DNA from: Acidobacteriota bacterium | Lineage (GTDB): Bacteria > Acidobacteriota > UBA890 > WLXD01 | Direction of reading: 5' to 3' | Assembly: GCA_012103255.1 (NCBI GenBank) | Contig: WLXD01000002.1 | Location: 868,001 to 932,000, forward strand | DNA: 64,000 nucleotides | Part shown: positions 53,101 through 62,484 of the stretch, one piece after another | Numbering within the stretch: position 1 is the stretch's first letter | Layout of the letters: the number at the start of each line of letters is the position of its first letter | Position numbers and translations under genes: made by a program | The notes under the pieces: generated by a model | The model's input: only the letters and a program-made list of their open reading frames with translations | Told to the model about the DNA's origin: nothing | The model's database searches: none

Positions 53101-55694
53101 ATGAACCAACAAGCACTGCCGACATTCCCGCGCGACGTGCGTTCGTGGCTGGTAATCGCGGTCGCCGCTCTGGCGACCACACTGGCGACGACTTATCCCA
53201 TCTGGCTGGCGCCCGCGGACTTGATCAACGACACCGGCGACGTCCGCCTGAATACCTGGACCCTTTCATGGGTCACCCACTCGCTGACGCAGTCTCCCGG
53301 TGAGATTTGGGAAGCGAACATCTACTTCCCTCATAGCGAGACCCTGGCCCTGTCGGAGAACCTGATCGCGCTCGCGCCGATCGCGGCCCCGTTTGTTGCC
53401 GCGGGCGAGCCTGTTCTGGGCTACAACGTCGCCCTGTTCTTCAGCATTGCGGCGTTCTTCATCACGACCTGCCTCTTCGTTCGTCACCTTGCCGGAAGCA
53501 CCATCCTCGGTGTTTTCGCGGCAACTGCGGCGACGTTCGCACCTTCGCGTCTGGATCATCTGCCGCAGCTCCAGTTACTCGCGAGCTACTGGATCCCGCT
53601 GTGTTTGTTTCTTGTGGCGAAGTACGCAGACACCGGCCGTGGCCGGTACGCCATCGCTGCCGCCGTCGCGCTGGCGGTGCAGTTCTGGACCGGGATCCAA
53701 ATCACGATCATCTTCGCCCCGTTCATCGCAGTGTTTGGTCTCGCGCTCCTGTTGCGCGGGCGAGGTCCTTCGGCTGGCCGCGTCGCCATGCATACGCTAG
53801 TCGCCGGGCTGCTGTGCGTGGCACTGATCCTGCCAGCCGTCCGGCCGTATCTCCGAGCCTCGGAGGCCGGGATGGAGCGGACGTTGGAGGAAGCGAGAAC
53901 CTTCTCGACACAACCGGTGAACTTCCTCTCGCCGTCCGAGCATCAGCGTGCTCCTCATATGCGGGCGCTCCGCAACTATCGGGGTACCGAAGCAAACCAT
54001 GCCGCGGGCTTCGTCGTCTGGACGGTGGTGGCGTTCGGCGTGATCGCCCGATTGCGCCGACGAGGGTTCGCTAGGCGGCCCTCGACTGGATCCGCGCTCA
54101 TGCTCGGCGCGCTGGGGCTCTACGTCGTGTCGGCGCTATCAGCGATGCTGTTCGGGCCGAACCCGGTCACCGGTACGCTCTTTCACTTGCAACCGGCCAG
54201 CCTACTGTTCGTGTCATTCATAGCCTGGTGTCTGCTGGGCGCCCGCCGCGACAACGACGATGGCATGTTCCGCCTTTGCCTGGCGCTCGCTGGCGTAGCC
54301 TTCTTGGTTTCCCACGGGCCTGACGTGCGTGCCTGGGGGTCCGAGCTCGGTACGGGGCCGTTCCAATACCTGTTCGAGTTGAAGCCCTTCAGGAGCATCA
54401 GGGCAGTCGGTCGATTCGGCATGGTCACCAGCTTCTTCCTTGCGTGCGCCGCCGCACTCGCCGTTGCGTCGTCTGCCCAGGCGCCCTCGCGGCGACGGCT
54501 GGTCGGCGTGACGCTGGCGCTCGCCGTCGCAGGAGAACTATGGGTTGCGCCGATCACAGCGTACGACGCCTACGCCGACGATCATCCCGTGTACGACGAA
54601 CTTGCTCTACTCCCCGGAACCGGGCCGATAGCCCATGTGCCGATCATGGCGCCGCCCTTCCCCGCGGCGTCGACGCAGTACCTGCTGGGAGCGACCCGAC
54701 ACTGGCGTCCCATGGTGAATGGGTATTCGGGCTTCATTCCGCCCACGTACGTCACCTGATGACCTTGCCTCCGCTCAGTGCGCGATTTGTCGACTACTTG
54801 GAGATCCACGCGCCGGTCGAATACATCGTCCTGCATCACGACCTCCTGCCGAGCGACTCACTCGAGGCAGCGCGGGCGGCAGCAACCAACGACCCTCGCC
54901 TGCGACTCCTCCGAGACCTGGACGGCGCCAGCATCTTCCGAGTCGTGCCGCACCCCGAAAACCGCCGGCTGGTCCAGCGAACCTACTCGTGGCCGCAGGC
55001 GCGTGGTGGCGTGCAACTGGAGCTCCGCCGAACCCGCAATCAGGCTGCCGAAGTTGAAGTGGGCTGGGGACTATCGCCCGCACGCCGCATAGCACTTCCT
55101 CGCCGGTGGACCGCGTTCGATATCCCGCCGCCCGCCGACGCGGATCGAGCGGCCGCCGGATCGGCTCAACTGTGGATTCGGACCGCAGCTCCGGACGTCC
55201 ATACGGCGCCGCTCGGCACCACAGAAGTGCCGTTGTCTGCCGAGATTCTCGTTGACGCACAGTGGCGTCGCATGGCGATCGCGATCGATGACGCCTGGGT
55301 CAGCGAACACACCGCGAGAGTTGGATTGCTCGTCGCGATCTTCGGGCGCGACGGTCGCAACGTCACGGCGGCCAGACGGTTCGGAACCACCCTCGCAGAC
55401 ATCGCAGCGTTCGAAGGCATGGTGCGTGAGGCGGCCGAGGGCGCTGTGGTCGCAATCGCAGCAACAGGCCTGACCAGGGTCGACTCCGGTATCAGTAGGA
55501 GGCTGGCGGAGGTCGCCGAGCTTATTGGCGTAGACACGACCGTTCCGCTGGCGCTTGACCGACACACGATCCTGGGGGTCCGCGGAGCCGTTCCGGGCAC
55601 CGCGATGCAACGTGCAAGTGACGAGAGAGCGGCCCTCAGAGCCGGCCCACCCGCACGCCGTCTCCCCGAGTTCCAGGTCCGAGTACCGCGCTAG
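53101..55694 (+). pseudogene. GT-C-like membrane protein with a one-base frameshift
   Basis: The first frame reads 553 aa from ATG 53101, with about 11 helices and the same plan as the protein at 19341: DTGDVRLNTWTLSWVTHSLT in the first loop and RLDHLPQLQLLASYWIPLCL. It stops at TGA 54757 after GFIPPTYVT. A second frame then continues the C-terminal domain (HLMTLPPLSARFVDYLEIHA, VEYIVLHHDLLPSDSLEAAR) to 55694. One missing base near 54750 (ACGTACGTCACC) accounts for the break, giving 864 aa when repaired. The 3' part alone has no signal or start and is not a separate gene. Confidence 0.82.
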
Positions 55695-56272
55695 TCGATC
55701 TCGACCACCATCTCGATCTCGACGGCCAGGTTGCGCGGCAACGACACCATACCTACCGCCGCTCTGGCGTGCTTGCCGCGCTCACCGAAGATCTCGACCA
55801 GCAGGTCCGATGCACCGTTGATGACTTCGGGGTGCTGGGTGAAACCAGCCGGGGCGTTGACCATGCCGAAGACGCGGACGATGCGCTTGACGCGCGAGAG
55901 GTCGCCGATCTCCGCCTTCAACGACGACAGCATGGCAATCGCCACCAGTCGCGCGGCGTCGTATCCCTCTTCGATGGTCAGATCGACGGGCACCTGACCA
56001 GTGACGAATCCTGATCCGTCCAACTTGGTCGGGCCGTGCCCGGCGACGAAGACCAGGTTGCCCGTCTGGACCGTGCGGACATAGTTCGCCACGGGCGGCG
56101 GCGGCTCGTAGAGCTCGATGCCGAGTTCGGCCAGCCGGCCTTCAGGGTCGTAGTCCTGCGCGGGCAGTGCTTCGGCGGTGCCGGGCACGATGTACTCGAT
56201 GGCGGTCACGCCGACCAGCATCGCTCCGGCACCAAGGACTACTGCCCCTACGATCTTCGCGTACGTCTGCAT
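55691..56272 (-). CDS. Membrane-anchored RidA-family protein
   Basis: A 193-aa protein with an N-terminal helix (IVGAVVLGAGAMLVGVTAIE) that exports or anchors it, and a RidA/YjgF domain: NYVRTVQTGNLVFVAGHGPT, TIEEGYDAARLVAIAMLSSL and HARAAVGMVSLPRNLAVEIE. It belongs to the YjgF/chorismate-mutase-like subgroup, where the key Arg of RidA deaminases is often absent, so imine deaminase activity is not assured. ATG 56272 is used; the longer reading to 56404 is not supported. Its end overlaps the GT-C-like gene by four bases. Confidence 0.85.
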   Translation of the reverse strand: MQTYAKIVGAVVLGAGAMLVGVTAIEYIVPGTAEALPAQDYDPEGRLAELGIELYEPPPPVANYVRTVQTGNLVFVAGHGPTKLDGSGFVTGQVPVDLTIEEGYDAARLVAIAMLSSLKAEIGDLSRVKRIVRVFGMVNAPAGFTQHPEVINGASDLLVEIFGERGKHARAAVGMVSLPRNLAVEIEMVVEID

Positions 56273-56292
56273 TCGGTTCACTCCCACGTTGT

Positions 56293-59200
56293 CTACTCCT
56301 CGCGCGGCAGGACGATGCCGCCCATGCCGAGTCCGTTCACCAGATCGTTGACGGCGCCGACCCCCGCTTCGAAATCGGTCACGTCTGCTGCCAGGGCATC
56401 CCACTCTGCGCGGAGATCGGCGAGTCGCTCGCGCGAGCCAGCGGTAACGGGCGGCGCGGTGCCGTCAACGGCGCCTGCCAGCGCGATCACCTGCGACAGG
56501 AGCTTGTTCTCGAAGTTGATGATGTCCTGGAAGTTCTGAGTGCGTCGGGCCACGATTTCCGCATCCCACGCCTCGATCCGATCGGCCAATTCGGTGGCCG
56601 TCGAGACCAGATCCTCGCTGCCTTCGACGTCTTCGGCACGTGAGGCCAGGGCCCCGAGCTGCACGCGGACTGCATCCCAGCGATTGACGGAACCCGTCAC
56701 GCTGGCAAGCAGGTCATGGACGTCCACCATGAACTCGTCTTGCGCCATGTAGTCGGAAGCGCCAGCAGCCCGCCATGGTGCGGCGGCGAGTGTCAGCGGT
56801 TGTGTCTGCACTTCATCGCCCACCGTGAGCTCAACGGTGTAGTTGCCGGGCGTTACCTGCCGCCCCCCGAAGCTACCGAACACCATGATGTTCTCGACCG
56901 ACTCGATTCCCGTGTGGCGGAAATCCCAGGCCACACGGTTGAGCCCTGGCTGCGTCTGCAGCGTGTCGGCTCCGTCCAGATCCTGATCCGTCGACATCGT
57001 TCGCACCGTGGCGCCATCCGCAGCCAGGATCCGCAGAGTCACGACGGGAGTCTCAGCAGTCTCGTCGGCGGCGTCGGCGGCGTCGATCGTCGGCTCAGGC
57101 AGGTGGAAGTAGAGCTGCGCGCCGGCCGGCGGGTTCTGTCCTGGGAAGCTCCCTGCGCCGGGGCCCGGCCCGGGGCCGAAGCCGCCGCTCCAGGTCACCA
57201 TCACCGTCTCCCGCGGCGCCACGAGGGTTGCCGAGGAATCCATCGAATCCGCCAGGGCGCGCACCGGACTCAGGTCGTCGAGGATCCAGAAAGCTCGCCC
57301 CTGCGTGGCCGCGATCAGATCGCCCGTGGGATGCACCATCAGGTCCGTGATCGGCACGATCGGCAGGTTGCGCTGCCAGGCGTGCCACTGGTCGCCGGCG
57401 TCGAACGATATGTACAGGCCATTCTCGGTTCCCGCATAGAGCAGCCCGGCTCGCTCCGGGTCCTCGCGAATCACGCGAGCCCAGTGCTCACCATCGATTC
57501 CGTCCACGATGCGAGTCCACGATTCACCGAAGTCCGTGGTGCGGAAGAAGTGCGGCGTCAGATCATTGAACTTGTATCGGGTCACGGCGACGTACGCGGT
57601 GCCAGGGTCATGCGGCGACGCCTCGACGGCGTTGATCAGAGCCTCACCCGGCGAGTCACCACCCCGGCCGATCTGCTGCACCGCCTCCGGCGTCACATCG
57701 CTCCAGGTCGCACCATTGTCGCGACTGAGCTGCACCAGCCCGTCGTCGGTGCCGACCCACAACACGCCAGCCTGAGCGGATGACTCCGCCACGTACATGA
57801 TCGTGTTGTAGACCTCTCCGCCGGCGTTCTCGTTGGTGAATGGCCCACCGCCGATCTGCTGCTTTTCCTCGTCGTTGCGCGTCAGGTCCGGTGAGATCGG
57901 CTGCCAGGACTGGCCGCGGTCGTCGGTGCGGAAGAGCACATTGCCGGCCTGATAGATGACGCCGTCAGCGTTGGGAGACCCGACAACCGGGTTGTTCCAG
58001 TTGAACCGAAACTTCTGATCGATCGGGTTCACGCCAAGCCCGAGCTGAGGGTACGGACGGATCGGCTTACGTTCTCCGCTCTCGCGGTCCCACACGTCGA
58101 TATCACCCTGGATACAGGTGCCGTAGACGAAGCGTGGCTCGCGCGGGTTGTCGAAGGCGAGGTACGCGCTCTCGCAACCCGAGACGTCGTAGAAGTCCTT
58201 CCAGCCGATCACGCCTGACGCCGCACTGGCGATCCCGATCGCCGAGTTGTCCTGCTGCCCGCCGTACACGTGATAGGGGAACTGCTCGTCCGCAATCACC
58301 CTGTAGAACTGCGCCGTCGGCTGGTTCTGCTGCGTCGACCAGCTCGCGCCAGCATTGAAGCTCACGTTGGCGCCACCATCGTTGGCGTTGATCATGATCT
58401 GGTTGTCGTTCGGGTTGACCCACAGATCGTGGTTGTCGCCGTGCGGCACGCCTACAAACTGGAACGTGCGCCCGCCATCGATGGACCGCATGAACGGTGC
58501 GTTGAGCACCACCACGGTGTTCTCGTCCTGGGGGTCGGCGTACACCTCCATGTAGTACCAGGAGCGCGTCTGGATGTTGCGGTCGTCGCTGAGATGCGAC
58601 CAGCTCGCACCGGCGTCATCCGAGCGGTAGAGCCCACCCGTGCCGTACTCGGCCTCGACGATGGCGTAGACCCGGTCAGGATTGGCTCGAGAGACGTCAA
58701 CGCTGATCTTGCCCATCGTCTCGGGCAGACCAGCGCTGAGTTCCGTCCAGGTATCGCCCCCATCCTTGGATTTCCAGATTCCACTTCCCGGGCCGCCAGA
58801 CTCCACGATCCACGGACGCCGGATGTGTTCCCAGTAGGCCGCATAGAGGATGCGCGGGTTGGTCATGTCCATCGAGATGTCGGCCGCGCCTGCGCGGTCG
58901 GACACATAGTGGATTTTCTCCCACGTCGTGCCTCCGTCGCTCGAGCGGTAGATACCGCGGTCCTCGGTCCAGCCATGGGTTGCACCTTGAGCGGCGACGT
59001 ACACCAGGTCCGGATTGGTCGGGTGCACACGAATGCGCGAGATCACACGGGTCTCGGCAAGTCCCATGTGCGTCCAGGTCTCCCCGGCATCGGTGGACTT
59101 GTAGACGCCGTCGCCATGAGTGGTCATCACACCACGCACCGCGTGCTCGCCCATGCCCACGAAGATCACGTTCGGATCGGACTCGGCCACGGCGATCGCG

Positions 59201-59511
59201 CCGACGGAACCTGTCTTGAAGAAACCGTCCGAGACGTTGGTCCAGCTCGTGCCAGCGTCACGCGTCTTCCATAGCCCACCGCCGGTGCTGCCGAAGTAGT
59301 AGGTCTGCGGATCCTGCACCACTCCAGCCACCGCAACGGATCGGCCGCCACGTGTCGGGCCGATATTGCGCCACCGCATCGTGGAGAAATAGCTATCGGG
59401 ATCGAAGTCTTCGGCCGCTTCCTGGGCGATCGGCGCGCCGGCCGGAATCAGCAGCGCGAGAACAGTCAGACAGAACAGACCGCGAGCAATGTGGCGCAGC
59501 AGGTAAGGCAT
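56293..59511 (-). CDS. Secreted BNR/sortilin-like beta-propeller protein
   Basis: A 1072-aa exported protein (signal: [19 protein letters not shown]). The bulk is two seven-bladed propellers made of BNR/VPS10-type repeats: [84 protein letters not shown] and [12 protein letters not shown]. The final about 300 residues hold a fibronectin-like part and a helical bundle. Such proteins are abundant in Acidobacteriota and are annotated as glycosyl hydrolases or sortilin-like. No acid pair for catalysis is obvious; a binding role is possible. It is upstream of the RidA-like gene with a 20-base gap. Confidence 0.88.
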   Translation of the reverse strand: MPYLLRHIARGLFCLTVLALLIPAGAPIAQEAAEDFDPDSYFSTMRWRNIGPTRGGRSVAVAGVVQDPQTYYFGSTGGGLWKTRDAGTSWTNVSDGFFKTGSVGAIAVAESDPNVIFVGMGEHAVRGVMTTHGDGVYKSTDAGETWTHMGLAETRVISRIRVHPTNPDLVYVAAQGATHGWTEDRGIYRSSDGGTTWEKIHYVSDRAGAADISMDMTNPRILYAAYWEHIRRPWIVESGGPGSGIWKSKDGGDTWTELSAGLPETMGKISVDVSRANPDRVYAIVEAEYGTGGLYRSDDAGASWSHLSDDRNIQTRSWYYMEVYADPQDENTVVVLNAPFMRSIDGGRTFQFVGVPHGDNHDLWVNPNDNQIMINANDGGANVSFNAGASWSTQQNQPTAQFYRVIADEQFPYHVYGGQQDNSAIGIASAASGVIGWKDFYDVSGCESAYLAFDNPREPRFVYGTCIQGDIDVWDRESGERKPIRPYPQLGLGVNPIDQKFRFNWNNPVVGSPNADGVIYQAGNVLFRTDDRGQSWQPISPDLTRNDEEKQQIGGGPFTNENAGGEVYNTIMYVAESSAQAGVLWVGTDDGLVQLSRDNGATWSDVTPEAVQQIGRGGDSPGEALINAVEASPHDPGTAYVAVTRYKFNDLTPHFFRTTDFGESWTRIVDGIDGEHWARVIREDPERAGLLYAGTENGLYISFDAGDQWHAWQRNLPIVPITDLMVHPTGDLIAATQGRAFWILDDLSPVRALADSMDSSATLVAPRETVMVTWSGGFGPGPGPGAGSFPGQNPPAGAQLYFHLPEPTIDAADAADETAETPVVTLRILAADGATVRTMSTDQDLDGADTLQTQPGLNRVAWDFRHTGIESVENIMVFGSFGGRQVTPGNYTVELTVGDEVQTQPLTLAAAPWRAAGASDYMAQDEFMVDVHDLLASVTGSVNRWDAVRVQLGALASRAEDVEGSEDLVSTATELADRIEAWDAEIVARRTQNFQDIINFENKLLSQVIALAGAVDGTAPPVTAGSRERLADLRAEWDALAADVTDFEAGVGAVNDLVNGLGMGGIVLPREE

Positions 59512-59618
59512 CGTCTCTCCACGGACAATCGAGTCGGGCTAATGAGCCTGGTGAGGCTGCATTACCCCACTATTGCGGCCGGGATGCCAGCCGCCTACCC
59601 CTGGCGTGTCCGCGCGGG

Positions 59619-60167
59619 CTAGCTTGCCTTCGCGCCGCGCCATCCCAGGATCGCGATCATCCCGGGAGCGAAGGCGACGCACCAGGATGCGAAGTTGCGC
59701 CAGTAGAGTGGGCCGGGGTCATGCGGCCCGAGCCAGATACCCGAAATCATCCAGAACCCGATCCCCGAGAGCACAGCGGCAGCCAGGCCGCGGATCACGG
59801 ATCGTGACCGACCCTCCGGCGACGGATCCGCCGCTTCTGCAATCTGCGCATAGGCCAGCCAGAGCCCCATCCAGGCGACCAGCATTGCCAGGGATCCGAC
59901 GAAGGGGTACAGCCCGTAGAAAACCACCGCGGCAAAAACGCCCACGAGCAGACTCACGATTCCCCAGCGCCACACTCGAGTGCCGCCGACCAACCAGGCG
60001 AGAGTCAGTCCGAGAAGGCCCAGCACGATTCCGCCATGCGCCAACCCGTAGATCGCACGATGCTCGGGGAGCGCCGCGGCCCAGAAGGCATCGGCAAAGG
60101 TGCTGACCGCGGCCATCACCAGAGTGCCGATCGCCACGTTCTTGAAGTCGGTCGACAGTGCGCTCAT
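59619..60167 (-). CDS. Multi-pass membrane protein coupled to FGE-like gene
   Basis: A 182-aa protein with six hydrophobic segments (including VAIGTLVMAAVSTFADAFWA, GGIVLGLLGLTLAWLVGG, WGIVSLLVGVFAAVVFYGLY and LAMLVAWMGLWLAYAQI). I cannot assign it to a known family. ATG 60167 overlaps the stop of the FGE-like gene (ATGA), so the two are translationally coupled. The far upstream ORF start at 60389 overlaps that gene and is rejected. Confidence 0.75.
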   Translation of the reverse strand: MSALSTDFKNVAIGTLVMAAVSTFADAFWAAALPEHRAIYGLAHGGIVLGLLGLTLAWLVGGTRVWRWGIVSLLVGVFAAVVFYGLYPFVGSLAMLVAWMGLWLAYAQIAEAADPSPEGRSRSVIRGLAAAVLSGIGFWMISGIWLGPHDPGPLYWRNFASWCVAFAPGMIAILGWRGAKAS

Positions 60168-61015
60168 CCCTCTCCCCTTTGCCCCTGAACATCCCGCGCC
60201 AGACGCAGACCCAGACTCGGCCCAACATCGCCTGGCCGGTGTGTGTACCGCAGCGCGCAGCGCGCGCTGTCGGCACCGAACAACCAACTCCCGCCCCGGA
60301 TGACGCGCAGCTCGGTGCCACACACGCCATTCGGGTCGGTGATGCTGGCCGCAGGGTACTCGCAGTGTTGATCCGAGGTCCACTCCCAAACGTTGCCGCT
60401 CATGTCGAAAAGACCGAAGTCGTTTGGCGCGAACGTGGCCACTGGCGTAGTTCGCTCGCGGAACTGACCCGTCGGCGAGCCGGCGAGCGGGTAGTTGCCA
60501 TCGAAGTTGGCTTCGTCAGTTGTCAGCTCGCTACCACCACCAAAAGGGGTCGTCCGGCCGCCCCGGCAGGCGTACTCCCACTCGGCCTCCGTCGGCAAAC
60601 GAAAATCAACGCCCTCCTCGGCTCCGATCCGGGCAATGAACCGATCGATGTCGATGGCGCTCACCTCTTCAACCGGGCAATTTGGACAATCGGCGAAACG
60701 GCTCGGGTTCACCCCCATCACCGCCGTCCACTGCGCCTGTGTGACTTCGGTCGTCGCGAGGTAGAAGTCGTTGCTGAGTACGACCTCGTGCTGCACTTCC
60801 TGTGTCTCGCGTCCAGCCTCATCCGTCGGGCTGCCCATCAAGAACGTGCCGGCGGAGAGTCTGACGAACTCCATCCCGAGGGTCTCGGCCGTCCAGCGCG
60901 CGGCGCCGGCGGGACGGCCCACACATGCCGCGCAGGTCAGCGCGATCAGGGCAGCTAGGTGCTTGCGGACCGCGCGCCGCGACTCACGGCGCGGCGAGCG
61001 GTCTGAAGCGAGCAA
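60164..61015 (-). CDS. FGE/sulfatase-modifying-factor-like lipoprotein
   Basis: A 283-aa protein of the FGE-sulfatase fold with a lipoprotein signal (ALIALTCAAC). Family motifs are LSAGTFLMGSPTDEAG, VTQAQWTAVMGVNPS, RLPTEAEWEYACRGG, MSGNVWEWTSD and VIRGGSWLFGADSARC. In formylglycine-generating enzymes two cysteines near the end bind copper; here the segment reads GGSWLFGADSARCALRYTH and only the second cysteine remains. FGly formation is therefore doubtful. Related proteins act as scaffold or C-type-lectin-like domains. The start is TTG at 61015, three bases after the M24 gene. Confidence 0.83.
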   Translation of the reverse strand: MLASDRSPRRESRRAVRKHLAALIALTCAACVGRPAGAARWTAETLGMEFVRLSAGTFLMGSPTDEAGRETQEVQHEVVLSNDFYLATTEVTQAQWTAVMGVNPSRFADCPNCPVEEVSAIDIDRFIARIGAEEGVDFRLPTEAEWEYACRGGRTTPFGGGSELTTDEANFDGNYPLAGSPTGQFRERTTPVATFAPNDFGLFDMSGNVWEWTSDQHCEYPAASITDPNGVCGTELRVIRGGSWLFGADSARCALRYTHRPGDVGPSLGLRLARDVQGQRGEG

Positions 61016-61018
61016 GAT

Positions 61019-62392
61019 CTAGTGGATCAGGTGTAGCTCTGTCTGACGACGAATCGACCAACCGCGTTCGCCGTTGGCCATGACCTCCGCCTCTTCCTCC
61101 AGCGCCATGCGCACCGGTTGCCCATCCCATTCGGCAACAGGTGTCGTGACCTGGAGTTCGGTCGAGAACCACATGTTGGCCAGCACCGGCACGTCACCAC
61201 GGCCGGGCACGCCCTCCTGGTAGTCCCAGAGGCCGATCAGCGGGCCGGCCCCGTGGCCGTGGTCACCGATCGGGTGCGTGTACATCGTGCCGTTGAGACC
61301 CTCGGCGCGCATCGTCTCGAGCGTGGAATAGAGCACTTCGTTGCCGGAACGGCCGGGTTCCATCTCCTCCAGCAGGATGTCCTGGAGGCGATTGGCGTTG
61401 GCCAGCGCGGCCTGCAGCCCCTCGGGCGCGCCGAACTCGCCTTCACGAAGCACGTAGGCCATGTGCTGGGTGTCGGTCGCCATGCCCATCACGTAGATGC
61501 CGAAGTCGGTATGCAGCACATCGCCGCGCTCGATTACCGGGTCCGAGCCGAGAGAGGCGGAATCGACCCCGCGACGCTGGACCGATACCGAGGGCTGGAA
61601 CCAGGAGCCGAAGCCGAGATCATGAACTCGCTGGCGCATCCACCAGACCACATCCTGCGTCGTGGTCTCGCCCGGCGTGATGATCGCGCTCGAAAAAGCG
61701 GTACCGATGATCTGATGCACATAGGTCTGCATCTTCCGATACACGGGCGTCATCGCCGGAACACCTAGCGCCAGATAGTCGATCGCCAGTCGTGGGTTGC
61801 GCACGACGCGGTCCGAATAGTCGCCGAGGGCCTCGCTCATGGCCTCCCACTCCGCTGCGGTGAGCCCGTCCGCGAAATTGTGTTCGGTGGACGCGTTGAT
61901 ACCGATTACCTGCGGATCGCGTTCCTGGACCACCTGCGCCAGCAACTGCCACTGCTGCGCGCCCCAGAGTTCGGCCTGGACGCCAGCGCGCTCCGTGGCC
62001 CGCGGCGCGCGGTACGCCTCATAGAGCCCGCCCATCGAACCGCCGCCAAGAGCGAGGCGCTCGACACCCTCGCCCTCGCCGCGGTCAAAGAAAACGTAGA
62101 TCGTGCGTCGACGCGCCGCAAAACTGGTGGCCGAAACCAAGGCGCGGAAGACGGGGTCCTCGTTGTACTCGCGCATCGGAACGACCCACATATCAACGCC
62201 CTGCTCGCGCATGACTTTCGGTAGGTTGACCGTCAACCGCTCCTCGAGCCACTGCTGCTGGATCGCGGCCTGCTCGCGCAACGTCCCGAATGGGCGATCG
62301 TGGCGGAATCCAGACTGCTGGGCGTTGGCAGGGACGACAGTGGCGAGGGTCGCAATAGCAACCAGTAGTGCGGCGGCACGGCGAACTGACAT
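61019..62392 (-). CDS. M24 family Xaa-Pro aminopeptidase-like protein, exported
   Basis: A 457-aa protein with signal peptide (AAALLVAIATLATVVPANAQ). The N-terminal creatinase-like domain reads QGVDMWVVPMREYNEDPVFR, and the M24 pita-bread domain reads VLHTDFGIYVMGMATDTQHM with HTD and TD aspartates, THPIGDHGHGAGPLIGLWDY with a His, and NMWFSTELQVTTPV and ALEEEAEV with glutamates. These fit the five-metal-ligand set of M24 enzymes. It probably removes N-terminal residues before proline in the periplasm. ATG 62392 is used; the reading to 62437 has no signal sense. Confidence 0.86.
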   Translation of the reverse strand: MSVRRAAALLVAIATLATVVPANAQQSGFRHDRPFGTLREQAAIQQQWLEERLTVNLPKVMREQGVDMWVVPMREYNEDPVFRALVSATSFAARRRTIYVFFDRGEGEGVERLALGGGSMGGLYEAYRAPRATERAGVQAELWGAQQWQLLAQVVQERDPQVIGINASTEHNFADGLTAAEWEAMSEALGDYSDRVVRNPRLAIDYLALGVPAMTPVYRKMQTYVHQIIGTAFSSAIITPGETTTQDVVWWMRQRVHDLGFGSWFQPSVSVQRRGVDSASLGSDPVIERGDVLHTDFGIYVMGMATDTQHMAYVLREGEFGAPEGLQAALANANRLQDILLEEMEPGRSGNEVLYSTLETMRAEGLNGTMYTHPIGDHGHGAGPLIGLWDYQEGVPGRGDVPVLANMWFSTELQVTTPVAEWDGQPVRMALEEEAEVMANGERGWSIRRQTELHLIH

Positions 62393-62484
62393 GGGCAGGG
62401 ACTCCTGAGGGTGCGTGGCTGTCGCGTCTTGGTACATCGCCAGAAGGCGCGAAGCAAACAGCTCGGCCGCAGCAGGGCCCTCGT

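Noticed and set aside
54757-54759. TGA in the GT-C-like gene as a second selenocysteine codon
   Set aside because: The frame after this TGA does not continue the protein; the continuation is in another frame, so this is a frameshift and not Sec readthrough.
54444-55694. Separate 416-aa gene on the plus strand
   Set aside because: Its first 100 residues are out of frame with a well-supported membrane protein; only the part after about 54750 is real, as the C-terminus of the frameshifted GT-C-like gene.
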